Assembly: GCA_903929325.1 (NCBI GenBank)
Contig: CAIYUD010000086.1
Coordinates: 1-6,875, forward strand
Origin: an uncultured Opitutia bacterium
Lineage (GTDB): Bacteria; Verrucomicrobiota; Verrucomicrobiia; Opitutales; UBA953
Direction: 5' to 3'
Length of the DNA: 6,875 nt
Position 1 is the first letter of the stretch, and each line of letters begins with the position of its first letter. A program made the position numbers and the translations under genes. This document shows, in pieces, positions 1 through 5,532 of this stretch. The notes under the pieces are model-generated. The model did not search any database and was not told the DNA's origin. It saw nothing but the letters and a program-made list of their open reading frames with translations.

Positions 1-53
1 TACGTAAAGCCCTCGCACTGCGCGTCGCCCTCGCTCGCGCCTTGGCATCATGA
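1..53 (+). CDS. 3' end of an upstream gene, possibly pabB-like (partial)
   Basis: Reading from base 3, the frame is open for 16 codons and ends at TGA (51-53), giving a tail rich in Ala, Leu and Arg (RKALALRVALARALAS). The stop overlaps the ATG of the next gene as ATGA, the usual arrangement of translationally coupled genes. An amphipathic Lys/Ala/Leu/Arg helix would suit the C-terminus of an aminodeoxychorismate synthase component I (PabB), the natural partner of the lyase that follows. That identity is an inference from the neighbour, because no diagnostic motif lies inside the window. Confidence 0.5.
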   Translation, partial: RKALALRVALARALAS

Positions 54-856
54 GTTATGTCTGGCGCAATGGAGCGTGTGTGCCCGGCGACACACTGCCT
101 GGGTCCTTCCCTGCGGGCGCACAGTTCTTCGAAACATTCGCTTACCGTCAAAAAACAATCGAGTGCCTTGAAGATCATCTCGCACGCTTAACCTTAGGCA
201 TGAAGCACCAGTCGTTGCCTCTCGGGCCTTTAGCTTCAGGGGATCGTCGAGCGTGGAGGTCAGCGCTCGAAGGGCTTGAAGCCGGAGATTCTATTTTACG
301 GTTATCTACAGGCAACGGCATTGAAGAACTCGGTGCACGTAGCCTCATGCCTTCGCCGCCGACATTTATTCTGCGGAACCTTCGCACCGTTCGCGACACC
401 CCCGAATGGTTGCCTCGACCAAAGTCTGCACCTTGGGCGAATTCATTGGCGGCAACCATCGAGCTAAGATCCTTGGGCGTAGCCGCGGGAACGGAAGGCG
501 TACAACTGGATGCACAAGGTAATGTTTCTGAAGGCACGCGCTCATCGCTCGCATGGGTTACCAACGGCGAGCTCTGTGTGTCCGCAGAGTCCACAGGGCG
601 TCTGCCAGGCACAGCCCTGTCTCAACTCATCGCCTGTTGCGGATTGCCAGTTAAGTCGGTTGCCGTCCCTGCACCGCGCCAAGCGGAGGCTGTTTTACTC
701 CTTCGATCGACGTTACCCGGCGGAGGAGTACCCATTACGGAATGGCAGGATGTTGACGGCCACGCAATTTGGCAGGCTGCGACAATCTCGCCCGCGTCAA
801 AGTTGCTCGAACAGCTCGCCGCTTATCGCACTCAGCGTTCGGTCAGCTTTGCATAA
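50..856 (+). CDS. pabC: class IV PLP aminotransferase-fold enzyme, probable aminodeoxychorismate lyase
   Basis: The 268-residue product has the order of fold-type IV PLP enzymes. It has an N-terminal FFETF segment (27-30) followed by the DHLARL motif (42-47), where family members have a His-x-x-Arg-Leu. A lysine at 125 (PKSAPWANSLAATIEL) has the spacing of the catalytic Lys that forms the Schiff base. EGT at 161-163 is the PLP-binding glutamate motif, and a GRLPGTALSQL segment (183-193) corresponds to the family's LPGitR loop. In this family PabC releases pyruvate from 4-amino-4-deoxychorismate to give p-aminobenzoate for folate. The residue after the catalytic Lys region has Trp where Asn-Tyr is common, so the sequence is divergent. 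Branched-chain or D-amino-acid aminotransferase activity cannot be excluded. The length fits PabC better than the roughly 300-residue IlvE. The start is fixed by the ATGA overlap with the preceding gene, and no Shine-Dalgarno is visible. Its 3' end overlaps the convergent membrane-protein gene by 25 bp. Confidence 0.75.
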   Translation: MSYVWRNGACVPGDTLPGSFPAGAQFFETFAYRQKTIECLEDHLARLTLGMKHQSLPLGPLASGDRRAWRSALEGLEAGDSILRLSTGNGIEELGARSLMPSPPTFILRNLRTVRDTPEWLPRPKSAPWANSLAATIELRSLGVAAGTEGVQLDAQGNVSEGTRSSLAWVTNGELCVSAESTGRLPGTALSQLIACCGLPVKSVAVPAPRQAEAVLLLRSTLPGGGVPITEWQDVDGHAIWQAATISPASKLLEQLAAYRTQRSVSFA

Positions 857-1206
857 AGTGGCAAGCAGACGGAGAGGATAAATAATCCGATATAAAGTAC
901 GCTCACCAGCGCCGCTGCGCAGACCGTTGCCAGTAATCCCGCAAAGCGCTCTGTCAGGTCGCCCAGTTTCAATTGAGCGAAAGCGAGATAGGCTAAAATT
1001 ACTGAGATACCTAAGAGCAGCAGGAGTGAGCCTGCGAAATGGTTAAAGAAGACGTTCGTCAGGAAGGGTAGCTTGCCGGCGGTGCCGGTTACTGCGGCGA
1101 TGAGAATGGGCTGCGAACGGAAGGCAATCATCCCTGCAATCGCAGGCATGGCTGGTACAAGGATGCAGGCCAACAAAGAGAGCCGACGCGCGTTGGTGTT
1201 ATCCAT
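832..1206 (-). CDS. small integral membrane protein, unknown function
   Basis: This 124-residue protein is strongly hydrophobic, with about three membrane segments at residues 8-28, 57-78 and 88-117. They are separated by a short loop containing FRSQP and a charged stretch (KLGDLTERF, about 80-88). It ends in a charged tail, KLTER. The last segment (VLYIGLFILSVCLPLYAKL) loosely resembles the final helix of GspF-type inner-membrane proteins, which end in a similar hydrophobic-LPxY pattern. The protein is far too short to be GspF and lacks its cytoplasmic domain, so I give no function. The coding case rests on hydrophobic periodicity, an ATG with AGAG a few bases upstream, and a frame that fills the gap between neighbours. 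It is convergent with the pabC-like gene (25 bp overlap) and divergent from the DUF21/CBS gene, with about 109 bp between them. Confidence 0.7.
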   Translation of the reverse strand: MDNTNARRLSLLACILVPAMPAIAGMIAFRSQPILIAAVTGTAGKLPFLTNVFFNHFAGSLLLLLGISVILAYLAFAQLKLGDLTERFAGLLATVCAAALVSVLYIGLFILSVCLPLYAKLTER

Positions 1207-1270
1207 AAGCTCTTTTTGTTCAAGATTCTCGGCGGGTCAATCCTCGCAAAGCTAATCTAGAGAGCTTGGG

Positions 1271-1298
1271 TTGACGCTCGCATTTTGAGCCTTTTATC
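1271..1298 (+). promoter_or_regulatory. candidate sigma-70-type promoter for the DUF21/CBS-lgt-degT cluster
   Basis: TTGACG (1271-1276) matches the -35 consensus in five of six bases. A poor -10 candidate, TTTATC (1293-1298), follows 16 bp later and matches only three of six. Transcription would begin near base 1305, leaving a leader of roughly ten bases before the ATG at 1316. The -10 weakness makes this tentative. Confidence 0.22.
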
Positions 1299-1315
1299 GC
1301 ACGATTTTGCTACTC

Positions 1316-2404
1316 ATGGAAGTGAACTTACTTTGGCCTGCCTTCCTCCTCCTGAATGGCTCAGCTGTGGCGGTCTCTGTTTTGCACGGAATGATGACGG
1401 CTTTTCGTGCCCACGAGGTTGATGCATTGCGCGCTGCCCACCCCAAAGCTGCAGCGGTGCTTGACCGTTGTCATGAAGACAAAGCCAATACGCTCGCTGC
1501 CTTTGACCTTTTGCACACCGCCTGTGTTGGTATGAGCGCATTGCTCGGGGGTGTTTTGCTGGGCGATAAACTTTTAGGTAGAGCGGAGTCTGGTTGGGTT
1601 GGTGCGTTCATTATTACATCCAGTGTCATCTTAGTCTCATTCTTACTTTCGTGGTTAACCGGTATGTTGCCACGAAAGCTAGGTGCTCACCTGCGCGTAG
1701 CACTCGCCCCGCGTCTCTCGCCGGCGCTTTTCTTGGTGCGTGGTGCAGCGAGCATTCTCCGTCGCTTAGGTAAGATGCACGATGCCCTTGCGCCGGCCGA
1801 AGAACCTGGAATGGACGCAGCAGACGCCGAGATTGGCAGTGTCGCTCGGGCGGCTGCGCTTGCGGGTAAGATTACGTTGGCTGAAAGCACGCTCGTCACC
1901 AATGCCGTCCGCTTGGATGACATCCCTGTTTCTCAAGTCTTAACGCCACGACCTGTCGTCACTGCCTTTGATAGTTCGATGACCGTTGCGGATGTGCTGC
2001 GGCTCTTCCCAAGTGTGCCCCATGGACGTCTTCCCGTCTGGCAAGGTAACCCTGACCGAATTGTCGGTATTGTTCGCCGCCGCGATTTATTGAAGGCCGC
2101 CGGCGAAGATCGAGATTCTGTGCAAATGAGCGAACTCATGCACAAAGCACACGTCATCCCTGAGAACGCTTCCTTAAGTGATGCACTGAATGATCTTGTC
2201 CGCAGTCATCAACAGATGGCCGTCGTGGTTGACGAGTTCGGCGCATTTTCAGGAGTCATTACCCTCGAAGATATTTTTGAATCACTGCTCGGCGTGGAGA
2301 TTTATGAGAAAGACGATCCACACCCTGATATGCGCGAGTTGGCGCGTCTGCGTGGACATCGGGCTGGGCGGCGAGCGACGACCGACGAAAAACCGCATAG
2401 CTAA
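1316..2404 (+). CDS. CNNM/CorB-type DUF21 plus CBS-pair membrane protein, short form
   Basis: The product (362 residues from the ATG at 1316) has an N-terminal DUF21-like membrane domain with hydrophobic segments near 5-27, 61-83, 94-117 and possibly 130-147. A CBS pair follows, CBS1 about 206-262 and CBS2 about 271-325. The linker and first CBS contain the family's VLTPR (208-212), and the second holds MAVVVDEFGAFSGVITLEDI (301-320), the hallmark of HlyC/CorC/CNNM proteins. Members of this family are implicated in Mg2+ or Co2+ transport, with the CBS pair binding adenine nucleotides. The protein stops soon after the CBS pair (EIYEKDDPHPD, then a basic tail) and so lacks the roughly 80-residue CorC_HlyC domain of longer members. 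A TTG at 1307 would add three residues. I prefer the ATG, although neither has a Shine-Dalgarno. It is first in a three-gene cluster, 5 bp before lgt. Ion specificity is unknown. Confidence 0.85.
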   Translation: MEVNLLWPAFLLLNGSAVAVSVLHGMMTAFRAHEVDALRAAHPKAAAVLDRCHEDKANTLAAFDLLHTACVGMSALLGGVLLGDKLLGRAESGWVGAFIITSSVILVSFLLSWLTGMLPRKLGAHLRVALAPRLSPALFLVRGAASILRRLGKMHDALAPAEEPGMDAADAEIGSVARAAALAGKITLAESTLVTNAVRLDDIPVSQVLTPRPVVTAFDSSMTVADVLRLFPSVPHGRLPVWQGNPDRIVGIVRRRDLLKAAGEDRDSVQMSELMHKAHVIPENASLSDALNDLVRSHQQMAVVVDEFGAFSGVITLEDIFESLLGVEIYEKDDPHPDMRELARLRGHRAGRRATTDEKPHS

Positions 2405-2409
2405 ACGCA

Positions 2410-3243
2410 ATGCCGACCGAGATTCCGACAGCGGGTTTTTGGGTTCACAACTTGGACCCGATTGCAATTCACTTTCCGCAAAGCTGGGGTCTGCATGGAA
2501 TTTATTGGTATGGTTTGGCCTACGCTTCGGCTTTCCTTATCGGTGGATGGTTGATGGGTCGGTGGCGCCGGCAGGGACTCGCACCGCTGCGTTCCGCCGA
2601 AGATGATTCAGCGCTCCTGACTGCAGTCATTGCTGGCGTTGTTTTTGGCGGACGGATCGGGCACGTCGTTCTTTATGCCGGGGAAGAATTTCTTTCTGAC
2701 CCCGCGATGATTTTTCGCGTTTGGCAGGGCGGCATGTCTTTTCATGGCGGCATCGTCGGCTCAGGTCTTGGGGTTGCTTGGTTTGCACGGACACGACGCC
2801 GCTCATATTATGAAGTCGGCGATTTAATCTGCGCGTGTGCACCTGCAGGTCTTTTGCTGGGACGTTTAGCGAACTTTATAAACGCCGAGCTGATTGGCCG
2901 TCCGACAAATTTACCTTGGGCCGTTGTCTTCCCTTTGCCTGGCGGACTTTACTCTCCGCCCAGTCACCCTTCGCAATTGTACGAAGCAACCCTCGAAGGC
3001 CTGCTTCCCATGCTATGGATGTGGATGCGTTACCCACGTCGACTGCCCCCTGGCCGACTCGGCGGTGAATTCTTAATGCTGTACGCGGGCGCCCGTATAC
3101 TTTGCGAAACGGTTCGCCTACCCGAAGACGGTTACATTATTGGGATCACCGCTGGACAGTTCTGGTGCTTGCCGATGGCTGCCTATGGCTTGTGGTTGGT
3201 CTTGCGAACCCGCGGCCAACCAGCCCAACCTTTACGCACATGA
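2410..3243 (+). CDS. lgt: phosphatidylglycerol:prolipoprotein diacylglyceryl transferase
   Basis: Lgt is the inner-membrane enzyme that transfers diacylglycerol from phosphatidylglycerol to the lipobox cysteine of prolipoproteins, the first step of lipoprotein maturation. The 277-residue product has the family motifs in order. These are WYGLAY (33-38), GGRIGHVVLY (80-89), GGMSFHGG with the conserved His at 112 (107-114), and the signature GRLANFINAELIGRPT (151-166). The signature contains the essential Arg (152), Asn (155) and Glu (160). HPSQLYEA (186-193) and the C-terminal GARILCETVRLPED (227-240) with Arg 229 complete the set. About seven hydrophobic segments and the length agree with the family. 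The first part of the signature reads GRLANF rather than the commoner GRIGNF, a mild change. It starts 5 bp after the upstream stop and its TGA overlaps the next ATG, so expression is probably coupled on both sides. Confidence 0.97.
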   Translation: MPTEIPTAGFWVHNLDPIAIHFPQSWGLHGIYWYGLAYASAFLIGGWLMGRWRRQGLAPLRSAEDDSALLTAVIAGVVFGGRIGHVVLYAGEEFLSDPAMIFRVWQGGMSFHGGIVGSGLGVAWFARTRRRSYYEVGDLICACAPAGLLLGRLANFINAELIGRPTNLPWAVVFPLPGGLYSPPSHPSQLYEATLEGLLPMLWMWMRYPRRLPPGRLGGEFLMLYAGARILCETVRLPEDGYIIGITAGQFWCLPMAAYGLWLVLRTRGQPAQPLRT

Positions 3244-4391
3244 CACCTGTACCGCTGCTCGACCTTGGTCCACAGAACCGCGCACTCGAGGCAGAGTTGC
3301 GTGCGGCCTTCGAGCGCGTGATGGGGTCCAACATGTTTATCCTCGGTCCAGAGATGGATGCCTTCGAGAAAGACTGCGCATCCGCGCTCGGCGTGAAGCA
3401 TGCTATCGGCGTTTCTTCGGGTACCGATGCGCTCTTGTTAGCGCTTATGGCTCTCGGGGTGGGGAAGGGCGACGAAGTGCTGCTCCCGGCGTTCACCTTT
3501 TTTGCAACCGCTGGCTCGGTCGTGCGCTTGGGCGCTGAACCCGTTTGGTGTGATGTCGATCCACACACTTATAATTTAGACTTAGCGGATGCTGCCCGAA
3601 AAATTGGTCCGCGGTGTAAGGCTATCATGCCCGTGCACCTCTTCGGACAATCGATGGACATGGCTGCAGTCACGGCTTTTGCCAAAGCCCATAAACTCTT
3701 TGTCATTGAAGATGCCGCTCAATCGATGGGTGCTCGCTGGCAAGGCAAGCCAACGATGGCTTGGGGTGAGTTTGGTGCGACCAGCTTCTTCCCTTCTAAG
3801 AACCTTGGAGGCTTTGGCGATTCGGGCCTTGTGACGACGTCCGATAACAGCCTGGCAGAGCGTGCGCGCATCTTGCGCGTGCACGGCATGCAGCCGAAGT
3901 ACTACCATAAGTTAGTTGGAGCCAATTTCCGGATGGATCCACTTCAGGCAGCCATGTTGCGCGCAAAGTTGCCGCATCTTCCGTCCTATAATTGTGCACG
4001 CGCTGGAAATGCTAATTTCTACAAGAGCACGTTGCTGGGTAAGCCGGGCATTGCCGAAAATACTGCTGGTGCTTCAGGCGGCGCAAAAATCCTTCTCCCA
4101 AAAGATTTTTCCGGCGAAGGCATCTGGAATCAATTCACGCTACGTGTCTTGAACGGTAAGCGTGATGCGTTGAAGGCATTTTTAGCCGATCGCAAAATTG
4201 GATCCGAAGTGTATTACCCGCTGACGTTGGATCGGCAGGAATGTTTCCGTGGAATTGGACGTGGCACCGAAGGGCTTGGCGTATCACACCGTCTCTCCGA
4301 GGAAGTGCTCAGTATTCCCGTCTTCCCAGAGCTGACGGACATCCAGCGTAGCACGGTTGCCGACGCCTTGGCAGAGTTTGCGCGTAGCTAA
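3240..4391 (+). CDS. DegT/DnrJ/EryC1-family PLP-dependent sugar aminotransferase
   Basis: This family transfers an amino group from glutamate to a keto group on a nucleotide-linked sugar, supplying amino sugars for surface polysaccharides or glycoconjugates. The 383-residue product begins VPLLDLGPQN (4-13) and has VSSGTDALLLAL (58-69) at the cofactor phosphate site and LPAFTFFATAGSV (82-94). VIEDAAQSMGA (155-165) contains the PLP-pyridine Asp (157). SFFPSKNLGGFGDSG (182-196) contains the catalytic Lys (187), followed by NFRMDPLQAAML (229-240) and VYYPLTLDRQECF (324-336). This resembles the WbpE/VioA/WecE-like branch. The sugar cannot be named, since no dehydrogenase or glycosyltransferase is in view. 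The frame is open a further 46 codons upstream, inside lgt. I chose ATG 3240 because it overlaps the lgt stop as ATGA and places the conserved LLDL motif at the usual distance from the N-terminus. Its stop lies 3 bp from that of the convergent regulator, and no terminator hairpin is visible between them. Confidence 0.93.
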   Translation: MTPVPLLDLGPQNRALEAELRAAFERVMGSNMFILGPEMDAFEKDCASALGVKHAIGVSSGTDALLLALMALGVGKGDEVLLPAFTFFATAGSVVRLGAEPVWCDVDPHTYNLDLADAARKIGPRCKAIMPVHLFGQSMDMAAVTAFAKAHKLFVIEDAAQSMGARWQGKPTMAWGEFGATSFFPSKNLGGFGDSGLVTTSDNSLAERARILRVHGMQPKYYHKLVGANFRMDPLQAAMLRAKLPHLPSYNCARAGNANFYKSTLLGKPGIAENTAGASGGAKILLPKDFSGEGIWNQFTLRVLNGKRDALKAFLADRKIGSEVYYPLTLDRQECFRGIGRGTEGLGVSHRLSEEVLSIPVFPELTDIQRSTVADALAEFARS

Positions 4392-4394
4392 AGT

Positions 4395-5126
4395 TTATTG
4401 GCCCGGCTCGTACCAATAGCCGATACCGTGGATCGTACGGAAGCAGTTCAACGACGCACCTTGCCGGCCAAAAAGCTCGCGAATTTTGACGACATATTGG
4501 TCGAGTGAGCGACTACGTATGTCTGCGTGTACGCCCCAGACTGAGTGGATGAGCGCGTGGCGACTGACGATGACCCCAGGGTTGGCGTGGAGGTGGAAGA
4601 GGATGCCCAGTTCTTTGCGCCCAATTTTGCAACGCTGCCCGTCTCTAAATTCTAACTCAAGTCGTTCGGGGTGTACTTGTGCAGGACCAAAATCAAAAAC
4701 ACCCGTGGCCAAATCTGCATTACGCGTGAGACGTAAGTCGCGCGCCGTTTCTGTCCGCCGCAGTACCGCACGAAGGCGGGCGCACAATTCGACGCCATTG
4801 AAAGGCTTCCGGATGTAATCATCTGCGCCCGCGTCCAGCGCTCGCGCAACGACGGTATCACTATCGGTTGCGGATAAGATGACCACTGGCACAGGTGCGC
4901 GCAGGCGCTGCATGCGCGCAAAGAGCTCCATGCCATCCATGTCCGGGAGTGAGAGGTCGAGTAGCACCAAGTGTGCATGGTTGGCCTCAAGGTGCTTAAG
5001 GGCGCTCCCACCTTTGTGGAAAAGATGGGTCGTAAAACCCGCTTCGCTGAGTTGTTCGTCAATCAGCGAGGCCAGGCTCCGGTCGTCTTCAACGACCGCA
5101 ACTACGGGTTTTTGTTTTGTGTTCAT
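4395..5126 (-). CDS. OmpR/PhoB-family DNA-binding response regulator (orphan)
   Basis: The 243-residue protein has a receiver domain (about 8-124) and a winged-helix output domain (about 140-241). The receiver shows the acidic triad EDD (13-15), the phospho-acceptor Asp 57 within LVLLDLSLPDMDG, Ser 85 at the switch position (VVILSATDSD), and Lys 107 in DDYIRKPF. The output domain has the family pattern KIGRKELGILFHL (167-179), VSRHALIHSVWG (187-198) and the recognition-helix region RSRSLDQYVVKIRELFG (204-220), ending in the wing TIHGIGYWYEP (231-241). A sensor kinase would phosphorylate Asp 57, and the active form should bind DNA direct repeats. No histidine kinase lies in the window, and the gene downstream is convergent, so the partner is encoded elsewhere. 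The gene is preceded by a plausible promoter at 5164-5193 and by a small hairpin directly before the ATG. Its targets are unknown. Confidence 0.95.
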   Translation of the reverse strand: MNTKQKPVVAVVEDDRSLASLIDEQLSEAGFTTHLFHKGGSALKHLEANHAHLVLLDLSLPDMDGMELFARMQRLRAPVPVVILSATDSDTVVARALDAGADDYIRKPFNGVELCARLRAVLRRTETARDLRLTRNADLATGVFDFGPAQVHPERLELEFRDGQRCKIGRKELGILFHLHANPGVIVSRHALIHSVWGVHADIRSRSLDQYVVKIRELFGRQGASLNCFRTIHGIGYWYEPGQ

Positions 5127-5128
5127 AA

Positions 5129-5146
5129 AGCCGAGGGGTAGCGGCT
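5129..5146 (-). promoter_or_regulatory. short leader hairpin directly before the regulator start
   Basis: AGCCG at 5142-5146 (read on the minus strand) pairs with CGGCT at 5129-5133 across an 8-base loop. The hairpin ends two bases before the regulator's ATG. In the mRNA it would sit where a ribosome binds, and there is no Shine-Dalgarno sequence here. A five-pair stem is easily formed by chance, so a role in translation is only a possibility. Confidence 0.25.
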
Positions 5147-5163
5147 GAACGGTGGGGTAAAAT

Positions 5164-5193
5164 GTTATACAAAAAATTTCGTCACAGGGACAA
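5164..5193 (-). promoter_or_regulatory. candidate sigma-70 promoter of the response regulator
   Basis: On the minus strand a -35 box TTGTCC (5188-5193, four of six consensus bases) is followed after 18 bp by a -10 box TATAAC (5164-5169, five of six). The predicted start of transcription near 5157 gives a leader of about 30 bases before the ATG at 5126. The intervening bases include a T-rich run typical of promoter spacers. It is the best-matching promoter I can find in the window. Confidence 0.45.
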
Positions 5194-5194
5194 G

Positions 5195-5213
5195 TGTAAA
5201 TCTAAATTGTAAA
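5195..5213. promoter_or_regulatory. TGTAAA direct repeats in the divergent intergenic region
   Basis: TGTAAA occurs at 5195-5200 and again at 5208-5213, 13 bp apart, with a related TCTAAA at 5201-5206 between them. They lie just upstream of the -35 box of the response regulator and about 30-45 bp before the small membrane protein gene. OmpR-family proteins bind direct repeats, usually about 10-11 bp apart, so an autoregulatory site is conceivable. The spacing is not ideal and the stretch is AT-rich, so the assignment is weak. Confidence 0.2.
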
Positions 5214-5240
5214 AGCGCCCGAGAGACACAGGTTTGTGAC

Positions 5241-5393
5241 ATGCGAGATTCTATGCGCCAACTTTGGACTCGGGTGGTGATTGTGCTCATGATTTTAACA
5301 GCTCTATGGGGCGCTTGGGTTACGGCAGAAAATGGCTTCCGTCGCGGGAAGATCGGCCGCCCTTCTGTCGTCAACGAACCGAAAAATAACTAG
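5241..5393 (+). CDS. small single-pass membrane protein (50 aa), unknown function
   Basis: ATG at 5241 opens a 50-codon frame ending in TAG. Its product begins MRDSMRQLWTR, has one hydrophobic segment at about 12-29 (VVIVLMILTALWGAWVTA), and then a basic hydrophilic tail with two charged patches (FRRGKIGR, NEPKNN). An AGG at 5230-5232, 8 bp before the ATG, is among the better ribosome-binding candidates in the window. A charged N-terminus, a single helix and a polar tail are typical of small bacterial membrane proteins, and the helix has no signal-peptidase site. It is divergent from the response regulator (114 bp between starts) and 139 bp upstream of the secreted repeat protein. A 69-codon frame on the opposite strand covers the same bases but has no such pattern. 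I recognise no family. Reality as a gene is likely but not certain. Confidence 0.55.
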   Translation: MRDSMRQLWTRVVIVLMILTALWGAWVTAENGFRRGKIGRPSVVNEPKNN

Positions 5394-5408
5394 TGCAAAC
5401 CATTGTTT

Positions 5409-5428
5409 AATAAGCACTTATGCTTATT
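5409..5428. repeat. 8-bp inverted repeat with 4-base loop
   Basis: AATAAGCA (5409-5416) is followed by CTTA and its exact inverse TGCTTATT (5421-5428). It lies 16 bp after the stop of the small membrane protein and is followed by TTA. It could be a weak intrinsic terminator, although the stem has only two G-C pairs and the T tract is short. It could equally be a palindromic protein-binding site for the gene downstream. Confidence 0.45.
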
Positions 5429-5437
5429 TACAAATAA
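5424..5437. repeat. 6-bp inverted repeat overlapping the previous one
   Basis: TTATTT (5424-5429) and AAATAA (5432-5437) are exact inverses around AC. The left arm shares bases with the right arm of the neighbouring 8-bp repeat, so the two hairpins or sites are mutually exclusive. The centre contains ATTTACA, the reverse complement of the TGTAAAT found at 5195-5201. All arms are pure A/T, which raises the chance of coincidence. Confidence 0.35.
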
Positions 5438-5479
5438 TTAACTAAAGCAACTGATGTGCTAAAAGTGAGCCATATCCCG

Positions 5480-5485
5480 TTGACA
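5480..5485 (+). promoter_or_regulatory. perfect TTGACA -35 hexamer before the secreted protein gene
   Basis: TTGACA matches the -35 consensus exactly and lies 47 bp before the ATG at 5533. At 16-18 bp downstream there is no good -10 box: bases near 5502-5508 read AAGACTC. The promoter may need an activator, or the match may be accidental. Confidence 0.3.
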
Positions 5486-5532
5486 CCCCTTTTAGGCTGA
5501 AAAGACTCATTTTTTACTCTTATCCGGATCCT

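Larger units (their letters stand above)
5394..5532. other. AT-rich intergenic region before the secreted repeat protein
   Basis: No gene-like frame is visible in these 139 bases. The left half (about 5400-5450) is much richer in A and T than the flanking genes and carries two overlapping inverted repeats. The right half contains a perfect -35 hexamer at 5480-5485. The region probably combines the end of the small-protein transcript with the promoter of the downstream gene. Confidence 0.6.

Noticed and set aside
175..612. 145-codon open frame on the minus strand inside the pabC-like gene
   Set aside because: It lies entirely within a gene with clear family motifs, is rich in Ser/Arg/Pro, and has no domain or ribosome site. 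It is an antisense shadow.
1207..1315. Minus-strand promoter for the small membrane protein using TTGACC (1235-1240)
   Set aside because: The -35-like hexamer is fair, but at 16-18 bp there is only an A-rich run with no -10 resemblance.
3102..3239. 46-codon in-frame extension of the aminotransferase upstream of 3240
   Set aside because: It overlaps the conserved C-terminal part of lgt and adds residues with no counterpart in DegT proteins. The ATGA overlap gives a better start.
3146..3568. 140-codon minus-strand frame across the lgt/degT junction
   Set aside because: It covers two well-supported genes on the other strand, and its composition is typical of antisense reading.
4389..4397. Bidirectional terminator between the convergent aminotransferase and regulator genes
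   Set aside because: Only 3 bp separate the stops, and no GC-rich hairpin with a T tract is visible around them.
4652..5062. 136-codon minus-strand frame within the response regulator
   Set aside because: It is a second frame of the same strand, low in structure and without motifs, while the regulator frame has every expected catalytic residue.
5165..5374. 69-codon minus-strand frame opposite the small membrane protein
   Set aside because: It has no hydrophobic pattern or ribosome site, and it would read through the regulator's promoter. The plus-strand frame has a clear membrane segment.
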